Shown in pieces: positions 48,151-56,575 of a DNA stretch of 64,000 nucleotides. Positions within the stretch are counted from its first letter, which is position 1; each line of letters opens with the position of its first letter. Position numbers and translations under genes: made by a program. The notes beneath the pieces are model-generated. The model did not search any database, was not told the origin of the DNA, and saw only the letters and a list, made by a program, of their open reading frames with translations. The stretch is from Balneolaceae bacterium (GTDB lineage: Bacteria > Bacteroidota > Rhodothermia > Balneolales > Balneolaceae): contig JAFIFB010000076.1 of assembly GCA_020832285.1 (NCBI GenBank), positions 1 through 64,000 of the forward strand, in the 5' to 3' direction.

Positions 48151-49301
48151 CTATCTTTTCTTCACTACTCAGAATATGCGTGATTATTGTTTTTCTTTTT
48201 TCATTTCTGCTGATGTGGAACGGATGCGCACCGGCCGAAGAGGAAGGAACTATCCGTATCGGGCAGATCACAAACCGGACCGGTGAAACCTCGGATGTGG
48301 GTATTCCGCTGGCAGACGGAGTTCGCGACGCCTGGCGCTGGATCAACGAACAGGGTGGGGTGCGGGAGCGTCCGGTCAGAATTCTGGAAAGGGAAACCGG
48401 CTACAATGTTCCGCGCACCATAGCTGCATTCCGGGAGCTGTCGGGCGATTATGGTGTGCCCCTTATACACGGTTTCGGCACACCGGATAGTGAAGCCGTG
48501 ATGGACCTGGCCACACGCGCGCAGGTCATTTACATGCCCACCTCCTACGACGAACGGTTTGTGAACCCGGAGATGGCTCCCTACTTCTTTATCACCAATA
48601 CCGACTATTCCACAGCGGCCCGGAGCGCCGTTCGCTATGTGGCCGAACAGAACGGCAGGCTGGGGCTCGCACGCAACCCCGGCGGATTCGGGATGGCGCC
48701 CATTGGAGCCATCAAAGATGAAGCGGAAAAGGTGGGAGTTCCCATCGTATCGGAGCAGGATATGAGTTATACGCCAACTTCGGCAGTTCAGCAGTCACTG
48801 GCATTCCGGAATGCTGATGCCACACATGTCTGGATGGGTAACACTCACACGGCTATGGCGGTTCTGGCCAGGGATCTCCGGCGCCAGGAAAGCGATGCGG
48901 TGATTATCGGGAATATTTATGCGGGAGATGAGAATTTTATCCGAACCGCCGGCAATGATGCGGAAGGGCACCTGTCGCTCTACGGCTCTGTGGAGTACGG
49001 AGATGAGAGCGCCGCCATGATGGAGGTGATCATGCAGGCCGGTTATCGCGATCCCAATACACACTATATCCGCGGCTGGGCCCAGGCGCTGCTGGCTGCC
49101 GAAGTGATCGGGATGGCCATAGACCGGGAACTGGAGATTACCGGGGAAAACCTGCGGAATATGTTTTATGAGCTGGAAGATTTCTCTCCCGGCGGACTGG
49201 TGCCGCCCGTGAACTATACCCCTGAAGACCATCGCCCCGGTCAAAATTCATCCATCTACCAGGTCCGGGACGGGCGCTGGGTAAAAATCTGGGAGGATTA
49301 G
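48147..49301 (+). CDS. Amino acid-type ABC transporter substrate-binding lipoprotein
   Basis: 384 aa type I periplasmic binding protein. A hydrophobic signal leads to LLMWNGCAPAEE, a probable lipoprotein cleavage site. Then the Leu/Ile/Val-binding-like fold: TIRIGQITNRTGETSDVGIPLADGVRDAWRWINEQGGV, LSGDYGVPLIHGFGTPDSEAV and YIRGWAQALLAAEVIGMAID. It overlaps livM by ATGA and is placed between livM and livF. Ligand cannot be named (branched-chain amino acid, urea/amide or aromatic acids are possible). G+C is high (36 of 60 at 48481-48540). Confidence 0.9.
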   Translation: MTIFSSLLRICVIIVFLFSFLLMWNGCAPAEEEGTIRIGQITNRTGETSDVGIPLADGVRDAWRWINEQGGVRERPVRILERETGYNVPRTIAAFRELSGDYGVPLIHGFGTPDSEAVMDLATRAQVIYMPTSYDERFVNPEMAPYFFITNTDYSTAARSAVRYVAEQNGRLGLARNPGGFGMAPIGAIKDEAEKVGVPIVSEQDMSYTPTSAVQQSLAFRNADATHVWMGNTHTAMAVLARDLRRQESDAVIIGNIYAGDENFIRTAGNDAEGHLSLYGSVEYGDESAAMMEVIMQAGYRDPNTHYIRGWAQALLAAEVIGMAIDRELEITGENLRNMFYELEDFSPGGLVPPVNYTPEDHRPGQNSSIYQVRDGRWVKIWED

Positions 49302-50062
49302 TGAGCCGCTCAACCGAACAAAACAGGCCCCTGTTACAAGTTCAAAGCCTGGAGGCATCCTATCAAAATGTGATCCGGGTGCTTCACGGAGTGGACCTTC
49401 ATGTGGATGAAGGCGAGTGCGTGGCTCTGCTGGGAGCAAACGGGGCCGGAAAAACCACTACCCTTAAATCTATTTCGGGCATGCTTGAAGGAGAAGGAAG
49501 TATAACCGGGGGCAATGTGTTTTTGGATGGGGAGGATACGACAGGATACCCCGCTCATTTGATGGTTTCCCGAGGGCTGGTTCATGTGCTGGAAGGGCGC
49601 TTTGTGTTTCCTGATCTGAGTGTGTATGAAAATCTCCTGATGGGTGCCTATACCCGGAAGGACCGGGACAAAATTGAAACGGATATGGAAGGCGTGTTCG
49701 GCTATTTTCCGCGGCTGAAAGAACGTCTGAAGGTTCAGGCGGGGTACCTCTCCGGGGGTGAACAGCAGATGCTGGCCATTGGCCGGGCACTGATGGCCCG
49801 CCCGAAAATTCTGCTTTTGGATGAACCCTCAATGGGCCTGGCGCCGGTTCTGGTGAGGGAGGTGTTCAACATTGTGAACCAGATCCGCAAAGAGGAAAAT
49901 GTAACCCTGCTGCTCGTTGAGCAGAATGCGCGGATGGCCCTGAAACTGGCAGATCGAGGCTACCTGATCGAAACGGGTACTATTGTACTGCACGGTACAG
50001 CCGAAGAACTTCGGGAAGACCCGCGGCTGCAACAGGTGTATCTCGGCGGGATTCACAACTGA
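49301..50062 (+). CDS. livF: Liv-type ABC transporter ATPase (LivF-like)
   Basis: 253 aa ABC ATPase. Walker A GANGAGKT at 45-52, signature LSGGEQQMLAIGRALMARP, Walker B ILLLDEPSMGLAP, and LLVEQNARMAL as H-loop region (Gln typical of LivF). The start is GTG at 49301, sharing its first base with the previous stop. It is last of the operon. The downstream 584 nt carry only repeats and a hairpin at 50417-50441. Confidence 0.92.
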   Translation: MSRSTEQNRPLLQVQSLEASYQNVIRVLHGVDLHVDEGECVALLGANGAGKTTTLKSISGMLEGEGSITGGNVFLDGEDTTGYPAHLMVSRGLVHVLEGRFVFPDLSVYENLLMGAYTRKDRDKIETDMEGVFGYFPRLKERLKVQAGYLSGGEQQMLAIGRALMARPKILLLDEPSMGLAPVLVREVFNIVNQIRKEENVTLLLVEQNARMALKLADRGYLIETGTIVLHGTAEELREDPRLQQVYLGGIHN

Positions 50063-50122
50063 TTCTGCCGGAATATGCTGTGCCTACGGTACAGGGAGAC
50101 GGGTTGGTAATATCATTCTCTA

Positions 50123-50206
50123 CTACCCATATTTTGTCCCTAACGGGACACGAACCCCGAGTTAAAATAACATGTCGACAAATTTTGCTGCTAAATTTGT
50201 TCCGGG
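50123..50206 (-). repeat. Partial reverse copy of the 42071-42173 element
   Basis: The word CTACCCATATTTTGTCCC starting at 50123 and CGACAAATTTTGCTGCTAAA are the inverse of 42100-42173. The second TIR is missing. Confidence 0.6.
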
Positions 50207-50249
50207 ACAGCCTCTGGGAGTTGATATTTATTCAATATTTTTACCTAAA

Positions 50250-50405
50250 AGCCTGCTCTATGAAGTTTTAACGTAGTGGATAACATAGTAGAGCCTGCCC
50301 TTCGAAGTTATAACGTAGAAGGGAGAGCAACACCACTGAGGAGGTGACAGGATATGAGCCTTCAAACGATACCAGGTTAATGTAGCCAGTACCAATGGTT
50401 TTCCT
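50250..50405 (+). repeat. Dispersed repeat (AAGTTTTAACGTAG type), copy 2
   Basis: Matches 41461-41595 in the same orientation: CCTGC, CTTCGAAGTTATAACGTAG, GAGAGCAACAC, GTGACAGGATATGAGC. The internal segment GCCTGCTCTATGAAGTTTTA and GCCTGCCCTTCGAAGTTATA is itself repeated about 45 bp apart. Confidence 0.6.
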
Positions 50406-50416
50406 GAAACCAAACC

Positions 50417-50441
50417 CTCCAAGGGTTTCGAACCCTTGGAG
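50417..50441 (+). terminator. Perfect hairpin downstream of liv operon
   Basis: CTCCAAGGGTT-tcg-AACCCTTGGAG is an 11-bp perfect stem with extended flanking complementarity. A T-rich tract follows about 15 nt later, so it may terminate either strand or be a dispersed hairpin. Confidence 0.5.
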
Positions 50442-50646
50442 AGTTTTGCAAATTACATTTTTTTGATTGCCGGGTAATTAGTAGCTTTTCGCTTATTTCA
50501 GGCATGGCTGGATCAGTAAAATGAGAAACTGTGTATTTGATTTGAAACGTGTTTTTTTATGATCGACCTCCGCAGTGATACAGTAACCAGGCCAAAGTGA
50601 AGGCTATTTTGCGTATTTAAGTATCAAATCCTCTGGTAAATCAATA

Positions 50647-51774
50647 TCACCGGGCAGGCTTCATCGGACCGATGTACTCTGTGGCCATGACCACATTGTC
50701 GAACCAGACTATATTTTGTTCTGTATTTATCAGGTGGTCAGGGTTTTCTTCCGAATATGCCTGTGAATTGCTGAATGTTCCTTCGGATATGTAGTGCTGA
50801 AGCCGCAGTACATTTACTTTTACATCCATATCGTGCCGCCACCGGAAACCTTCAAAAGGCTCTGCATCGGGATGATCCGGATCATTTCGAAAACGGGCAT
50901 TGGGAATAGCGGGATCACCGGGATAGCGGTCTGATGACATCCAGTAACCTTTTGGCATTCCGGGGGCAAAATGAACTGCAGGTTCACCGTCAATCCATAA
51001 AGCCATCTCTCCATCTTTTTCTTCGGGAGATGAGTTTAGCCTGACCATGATTTCTATTGAGATCCACTCTCCTCTTGGTGCAATTGCAGGTTCTTTGGGC
51101 TGGAAAGAGTTGCCATAGTATGGGTTATCCCTGCCATCAGGTTCGCCGTGCGGTGTTTGCCATGAGCGCATTTCCGGCCAATAGGCATAGAATTGCCAAA
51201 CTCCCGGCGGTTGATGCATCACATTAGGATAAGAGTTTATTTCGGCAGTTTTTGGTTCAATTGTTACGCTGAAGTGATTTTCGGCCCGCTGGCCAGCTCC
51301 GCCCATGGGATATGGCAGTGGATCTTTAAAGCCCCGCAAGGCCACAAAATGACCCTGATATCCATGATCGTCGGGGAATTTCGTGTAAAATCTCAGGTAA
51401 ACTTCATCCCATCCCGGATCAAATGTTTTGTAAAGTTCACCACCGCTGTTTTCGCCACGAGTTGCGGTCATTTTTAATGAACGTGTTCCGGCAGAGCCTT
51501 CTGGTACATCACTGCTGAAAGAGATCACTTTATTTTCCCTGTTGTTCCAGTGTCCCCACCTTTCTTTCAAATCATTCAAATCACCGGTTTCAAAATTATC
51601 AGCAAAGACAACACCCGGATGATTTTCGATTCCTTCATCACCGGGATAAAGCCATGCTATCCCGCGGCCGGTGATCTCTTCTTCAGCGTTGTCAGAAGCA
51701 TTGCACCCTGATAATATCAGAAGTGGCAGAATCACCATCAGTGAACTAATATAAAATTGACTCCCTGTTATCAT
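50647..51774 (-). CDS. Jelly-roll (polysaccharide-lyase-like) lipoprotein
   Basis: 375 aa lipoprotein (LLILSGC, lipid Cys about 24). The mature part starts GIAWLYPGDEGIENHPGVVFADNFETGDL and is a predicted concanavalin A-like sandwich: TRSLKMTATRGENSGGELYKTF, YLRFYTKF, GHFVALRGFKDPLPYPMGGAGQ, FYAYWPEMRSW, WISIEIMVRLN, MALWIDGEP and VWFDNVVMATEYIGPM. These are like alginate or heparin lyase folds (PL7/PL14/PL18 type) and LamG, but no known catalytic signature is certain. It is a tandem paralogue of 51899-52984 with long identical blocks, which suggests recent duplication. Confidence 0.68.
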   Translation of the reverse strand: MITGSQFYISSLMVILPLLILSGCNASDNAEEEITGRGIAWLYPGDEGIENHPGVVFADNFETGDLNDLKERWGHWNNRENKVISFSSDVPEGSAGTRSLKMTATRGENSGGELYKTFDPGWDEVYLRFYTKFPDDHGYQGHFVALRGFKDPLPYPMGGAGQRAENHFSVTIEPKTAEINSYPNVMHQPPGVWQFYAYWPEMRSWQTPHGEPDGRDNPYYGNSFQPKEPAIAPRGEWISIEIMVRLNSSPEEKDGEMALWIDGEPAVHFAPGMPKGYWMSSDRYPGDPAIPNARFRNDPDHPDAEPFEGFRWRHDMDVKVNVLRLQHYISEGTFSNSQAYSEENPDHLINTEQNIVWFDNVVMATEYIGPMKPAR

Positions 51775-51898
51775 TTCATCAGGCTTGTTCTATTTCATGT
51801 GCCGTAACCCTATGAGTGGATTCGAATTGAAAAATCCGGTATCGATTCTCAGCCGGTTACGATTATATTCAAACTTTTTTCCTCAGTAATCAGCTCAA

Positions 51899-52984
51899 TC
51901 ACTGCGCCATCTTCATCGGGCCGATATATTCGGTGGCCATAACCACATTGTCGAACCAGACAGTGGCTTGTTCCGTGTTGATCAGCATATCCGGATTCTC
52001 TTCTGAATAGGTGTCCGACCGATCGAAAGCTGTTCCGGAGACATAGTGCTGCAAACGGAGGACATTCACTTTTACATCCATATCATGCCGCCATCGAAAA
52101 CCCTCAAAAGGTGCTGAATCGGTATGGCTGGGGTCATTGCGGAAGCTGTCTCCTCTCCAGTAGCCATCTGGTGTTCCCGGTGCGAATTGTACGACGGGTT
52201 CACCATCGATCCATAATGCGATTTCACCATCTTTTTCATCGGGAGAAGAGTTCAGGTTCACCATGAATTCAACAGACATCCACTGGCCCCGCGGGACACC
52301 AAAAGGATTTTCAGGACGAAAACTGTTGCCGTAATACGGATTGTCTCTACCGTCGGGTTCTCCTTCTGGTGATTGCCATGAGCGCATTTCCGGCCAATAG
52401 GCGTAAAACTGCCAGATTCCCAAAGGTGCATATTCTGTGTTCTGGCTCCGGGTCGGTTCAATGGTTACACTGAAATGGTTTTCAGGTCTTTGGCCGGCGC
52501 CGCCCATGGGATAGGGTAACGGATCTTTGAAACCCCGCAAGGCAACAAAATGGTGGTAACTGCCGTGATCTTCAGCGAATTTGGTATAAAACCGGAGATA
52601 GATTTTATCCCATCCCGGATCAAACGTTTTATAGAGTTCACCACCCGCATTTTCACCCCTTGTTGCTGTCATTCGAAGGGAACGGGTTCCCGCCGAGCCA
52701 TCCGGTACATCATCGCTGAAAAAGATGACCTTACCGTCTCTGTTGCTCATATGTCCCCAGTGAGTTTCCAGATCTTCCAGGGTTCCGTTTTCGAAGTTAT
52801 CGGAAAAAACAACACTTTCATGGTTTTCAATGCCTTCATCACCGGGAAACAACCATGCAATTCCCTGCCCGGGCGGTAATTCTTCTCTTTCATTATTTAC
52901 TGAAGGTGTATCGCACCCTGATAATGTGAAACCTGCAAATGTAATAAGAATCAGGGTGTATATTGTTTTTTTAAATACAATCAT
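51899..52984 (-). CDS. Jelly-roll (polysaccharide-lyase-like) lipoprotein, paralogue
   Basis: 361 aa. Lipoprotein signal LITFAGFTLSGC. It has the same fold landmarks as the neighbour (GIAWLFPGDEGIENHESVVFSDNFE, HFVALRGFKDPLPYPMGGAGQ, FYAYWPEMRSWQSPEG, FDNVVMATEYIGPMK) and lacks about 14 residues in the loop that precedes FRNDPSH. Both genes are on the minus strand, 124 nt apart. Extracellular binding or cleavage of a polysaccharide is inferred from fold and context only. Confidence 0.68.
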   Translation of the reverse strand: MIVFKKTIYTLILITFAGFTLSGCDTPSVNNEREELPPGQGIAWLFPGDEGIENHESVVFSDNFENGTLEDLETHWGHMSNRDGKVIFFSDDVPDGSAGTRSLRMTATRGENAGGELYKTFDPGWDKIYLRFYTKFAEDHGSYHHFVALRGFKDPLPYPMGGAGQRPENHFSVTIEPTRSQNTEYAPLGIWQFYAYWPEMRSWQSPEGEPDGRDNPYYGNSFRPENPFGVPRGQWMSVEFMVNLNSSPDEKDGEIALWIDGEPVVQFAPGTPDGYWRGDSFRNDPSHTDSAPFEGFRWRHDMDVKVNVLRLQHYVSGTAFDRSDTYSEENPDMLINTEQATVWFDNVVMATEYIGPMKMAQ

Positions 52985-53086
52985 TTTATTAAAAATAAGA
53001 ATTTGAAGGATAATTCAATGGTAATTGCAATCGTTTCCTTATGGGTTTAAATAAATACATTATTAAATAAAAGTAAATTATTTTTT

Positions 53087-53543
53087 TAACCTGCATTATT
53101 CAGAAATAATAGTTGATTGATTTATCACTATGTCCATCCGCATGAACCATCAAACAAAGATTAAAATTTATTCAACGAATTGTCACGAGCTACGCTCCGA
53201 GCGCAAGAGATTCCCACGAAGTGAAATTTACTTGTGGACTTCGTTGTCTCAAAAATGGTTTACTCAAAGTTCAAGCCGTCGGACTTTTTCGCCAACAATT
53301 TTGAGGCTGTCCAAAAAGACAAAATCATCTTAAACCTGCCTAAATTATTTAGGAAATAACAAGTTCCGATCTTTTCTGACCCACCCCCGTCCCCTCCCTC
53401 CGGCGAAAAACACGCCGCAAGGAGGGGTGCTTCTTTTCAATACCTTGACAAACTTAAAATTTTTAGGTTTCAAGATCTTGAAACTCAATTCTTGGACAGC
53501 ATCATTGACCACAACCAAATTCCTTGGTGAATAATGCAGGTTA
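53087..53543. mobile_element. 457-bp element with perfect 16-bp TIRs
   Basis: TAACCTGCATTATTCA at 53087-53102 and its exact inverse TGAATAATGCAGGTTA at 53528-53543. The TA at each tip is compatible with a TA target duplication as made by IS630/Tc1-type transposases. It has no transposase, so it would be a non-autonomous (MITE-like) element. Related ends occur at 38083-38162 and 38286. A nested ~195-bp repeat (53306-53500) sits inside it. Confidence 0.7.
53306..53500 (+). mobile_element. Nested ~195-bp repeat element, copy 2
   Basis: The ends GCTGTCCAA (53306-53314) and TTGGACAGC (53492-53500) are exact 9-bp inverses. It contains CCTAAAT-t-ATTTAGG, CCCACCCCCGTCCCCTCC, a GGAGGGG partner and the palindrome CAAGATCTTG. 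It matches 41672-41870. Confidence 0.7.
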
Positions 53544-53611
53544 GTTGTTTTTTTAAGTGAAATTCTGAATACTGTGCTTTGCTTTAAAATTCATTTCAAA
53601 ACAAGCCTGTC

Positions 53612-54337
53612 ATGATCAAAAAAATCTTTTGTTTATTATGCTTTTTCAGTCTAATTGGGTTTTCTTATTTGCCTGCACAGAGTCTGCAGAGTAACGACGC
53701 CATCATTCCGGTTGCCCGGGAGGGAAGCGGGTATGAACGGTTTTTGCATTTGAATGAGGTGGTGCAGGAAAACCAGGGTGAAATCGATATTCTGTTTATT
53801 GGTGATTCAATTACCCAGGGATGGGAGAGTGCCGGCAGCGAGGTTTGGAATGAGTTTTATGGTGCGCGCAGGGCAGTGAATATCGGGATCAGTGCAGATC
53901 GCACGCAGCATGTTTTGTGGAGGCTCGAAAATGGAAATATTGACGGAATCTATCCTGAATTGACGATTCTGATGATCGGAACCAATAATTCCGGGACGGA
54001 CAGGAATACGCCTCCGGAAATACTGGCAGGTTTAAAAGCCGTTGTCGAAAAAATACGATCTTCACTGCCGGGCACGAAAATTTTGCTGTTGGGGATTTTT
54101 CCGCGCGGAGCAGAGTTTAATGATCAGAGAGGTGTAATTACTCAAGTAAACCAGGCACTCAACAAGTTGGATGGCAGGGAAAATATCTTCTTTCTGGATA
54201 TTGGCCATGCATTTTTGGAGTCAGACGGTTTGATTTCTGAAGAAATCATGCCCGACGCACTTCATCTTTCTCCGGCCGGGTACCGGATCTGGGCCGAATC
54301 GATCGAGCCGTTTATTTCGAGGCATCTGGATGAATAA
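53612..54337 (+). CDS. Secreted SGNH/GDSL hydrolase
   Basis: 241 aa. Signal peptide (about 1-22, ending YLPAQS). SGNH blocks: I FIGDSITQGW with nucleophile S66; II GISADRTQHVLW; III LMIGTNNSG; V DALHLSPAGY with catalytic Asp and His. Members of this platelet-activating-factor acetylhydrolase-like group remove acetyl or acyl groups from sugars or lipids. The position among lyase-like genes suggests a carbohydrate esterase, for example a deacetylase of an acetylated polysaccharide. This is inference. Confidence 0.85.
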   Translation: MIKKIFCLLCFFSLIGFSYLPAQSLQSNDAIIPVAREGSGYERFLHLNEVVQENQGEIDILFIGDSITQGWESAGSEVWNEFYGARRAVNIGISADRTQHVLWRLENGNIDGIYPELTILMIGTNNSGTDRNTPPEILAGLKAVVEKIRSSLPGTKILLLGIFPRGAEFNDQRGVITQVNQALNKLDGRENIFFLDIGHAFLESDGLISEEIMPDALHLSPAGYRIWAESIEPFISRHLDE

Positions 54338-54537
54338 AAGAAGTGATGAAACTTTCGATAGATAATAGTTAATAGCTCAAATGTCGCAGTTGGGGTTTCT
54401 CGCAGATTTTCGCTGATATTCTGCGTAGACCTGAGCTAAACTCAGCATAAATCTTTCCCGAAGTATCCAATAGGTGCGAGAAAATATTCCCAATATGCTT
54501 TTTTACTGCGGTTTAAAGTTCAACTGCGACAGTTAAG

Positions 54538-55449
54538 TTAATAATCCGTTTCAGAATTCAGACTGCCGTACCATATTTTCAGATTCCGAAAATAGATATC
54601 CTGATCAATTGGAGATGATTCTGCACCGCCGTGGTAAATATCCCATATAATTTCTCTGATGTCGTATTGATCATACCCTTCGGCGCGAAATTTCAGATCT
54701 GTTTTTTCAAACCGCTGTTCCCCGTTTATCCATCCGCAGATGATTCCGTCATCTTCACCAGGAGTGTTTACACGAACATAAATTTCCATTTCTGTCCATT
54801 CGCCGCGATAGACCCCGGCTCCGTTTTCATCCCTGTCCCAGGAATAGATCGATCCCCATCTGCCCATCTCCATGTGATACACATAAAACTCAACGGTAAC
54901 GGCGTTGTTCTGATCGGGTTGATTTCGCAGGCCGGTTCTGACAGTCCAGCCACTGGTTCCGTCCGTACGTCGTCCGCCCCAGCCATGCTCGTCTCTGTTG
55001 CCAATGCCCGGAAATTTAATGTGTGTGCCCCTGGCCGGCATCCATTCATCGGGCAGGTATTGTTCCCAGCGTAACGTTACTTCATCTGCTCCGCTAAAAT
55101 GATACTGCATCGCCATCCCGTAATGCTGATCTTTCGGGATGTGAACCCGTTTTACCTTCCGGCCGGAATCAGAGTGATCTGTAAAAGAAACTTGATTGGA
55201 ACGATATTGCGAAAACAGCTCTAAATCTGATTCACTGTCTAATGGAATATAAACATCGGGTGACCGCCGATTGCTGCCGGGCCGGGAGGAACAACAGTTG
55301 TTGTTTAGGTCCATGGCCAGTGTTTCTGAGGCAGTTTCTTGATCATTCATTCCCTGTGGTAACTGCGCGTTGATATTTTCTAAAAGGAGAGAAAAGAAAA
55401 GAGATACTGATATTAAGTATGTACACGTTATGGTCGTCGTAATTTTCAT
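54538..55449 (-). CDS. Secreted PL14-like polysaccharide lyase-fold protein
   Basis: 303 aa from the ATG at 55449 (frame open to 55512, but the signal peptide KITTTITCTYLISVSLFFSLLL starts here). The mature part has HYGMAMQYHFSGADEVTLRWEQYLP, HIKFPGIG, GWTVRTGLR and FYVYHMEMGRWG, then YRGEWTEMEIYVRVN, ICGWINGEQRF and IYFRNLKIWYG. This is the jelly-roll of polysaccharide lyase family 14 and relatives (glucuronan or alginate lyases), by memory of fold pattern. Catalytic Lys/Tyr residues are not confirmed. It is the last gene of the minus-strand DUF4249/TonB set. Confidence 0.7.
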   Translation of the reverse strand: MKITTTITCTYLISVSLFFSLLLENINAQLPQGMNDQETASETLAMDLNNNCCSSRPGSNRRSPDVYIPLDSESDLELFSQYRSNQVSFTDHSDSGRKVKRVHIPKDQHYGMAMQYHFSGADEVTLRWEQYLPDEWMPARGTHIKFPGIGNRDEHGWGGRRTDGTSGWTVRTGLRNQPDQNNAVTVEFYVYHMEMGRWGSIYSWDRDENGAGVYRGEWTEMEIYVRVNTPGEDDGIICGWINGEQRFEKTDLKFRAEGYDQYDIREIIWDIYHGGAESSPIDQDIYFRNLKIWYGSLNSETDY

Positions 55450-55553
55450 ATAGTAGTAAAGTAAGATGGATTCACTCACGCTTCTCAGTTCCGGCCTTTC
55501 TGGCCCGTTCACTCACAACGAACATTCACGGTAATAAACGGTTCATCCCGGAT

Positions 55554-56396
55554 TCAGTCCTCCTGTTCACAAAAATCGCAAGGCATAGCGAATATTTGGC
55601 TGGTGATCCCGACCAGATATCCGTTTCCATTTTCCACATTGCCAATGTCCGGGAGTTCTTTTACCTGTGGATCCAGTGTTGGAAAATCAATCCAGTTGTC
55701 TGATGCCGAGGCAACATATAACTGTCTGTACAGAATCGTATAAGACTGTTCAAACTGTTCATAATATTGCTTTATTGTATTGGCATGAGTCCATGGATAA
55801 ATCATAGCCAAATATTCTCCCGGACTTTGTTCAGATACATATTGAATATGATGAAATACAAATCTACGAATATGGCCGGTTGATTCATTTCGAACATGAT
55901 AAATCACATTCACTTCCGCTAAATATTCAATCCCAGATATACTGGCCTCAACAATGACGCGAGGAAAGGCTGATCTGATTCTGTATACTGGTTCAGGGAA
56001 CATTGGAGGCAGCCTCACCATGGCACTGCTTGTCTGTCCATCTTCCCGCTCGGCCTTAAGCAGGTAAGGCTGCTCCGGTTCCAGAACCATAGAGGAGCGA
56101 AAGTTAAACGCATAGATACCCTCTTCATACTGAACCAGGGTATCTTGCAGCGTCTCCGTCTGGCCGCTTTCCATGTGTTGCAGCGTCACCACCGCGTCTA
56201 TGGTGGCATTTTCGTCCAAATACAGATTGTTGCGCACCTCAGAAACACGAATCCAATTGGTATCGGCCGGATATTCGAGCAAACCAAAAATTGAATAAGG
56301 ATGTGATTCACGTTCTGTGATCGGATTAAATGTCTCATCACAGCCTGCCAGAAGAATTAAAAGGCATAAAGCAAATGGCAGCAGTGTAAATTGCAA
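55554..56396 (-). CDS. DUF4249 lipoprotein (downstream copy)
   Basis: 280 aa. Lipoprotein signal LLILLAGC (lipid Cys C19), then DETFNPITERESHPYSIFGLL and repeated beta-strand patterns (VVTLQHMESGQTETLQDTLVQY, YLLKAEREDGQTSSAMVRLPP). DUF4249 proteins occur as partners of TonB receptors and may act like SusD. It follows the TonB receptor by 179 nt on the same strand. Its first ~150 residues are nearly the same as the copy at 58894-59781, while the C-terminal half differs. Confidence 0.85.
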   Translation of the reverse strand: MQFTLLPFALCLLILLAGCDETFNPITERESHPYSIFGLLEYPADTNWIRVSEVRNNLYLDENATIDAVVTLQHMESGQTETLQDTLVQYEEGIYAFNFRSSMVLEPEQPYLLKAEREDGQTSSAMVRLPPMFPEPVYRIRSAFPRVIVEASISGIEYLAEVNVIYHVRNESTGHIRRFVFHHIQYVSEQSPGEYLAMIYPWTHANTIKQYYEQFEQSYTILYRQLYVASASDNWIDFPTLDPQVKELPDIGNVENGNGYLVGITSQIFAMPCDFCEQED

Positions 56397-56575
56397 AGCA
56401 CGCTGCCCGTAGCGCCCGGCGAATATTCAATGCCCGGAAATTAGCGCCTGAAACCGGGAGTTTACCATGTGGGTTATTCTCTCACATCGGCGATACTCAC
56501 TGTCTGTTTTTGTTACTTGGGCACTGCTCAGGACATGTTTTTCACCTTTGCCTTTTGCCTTTTTACTTACAAACA

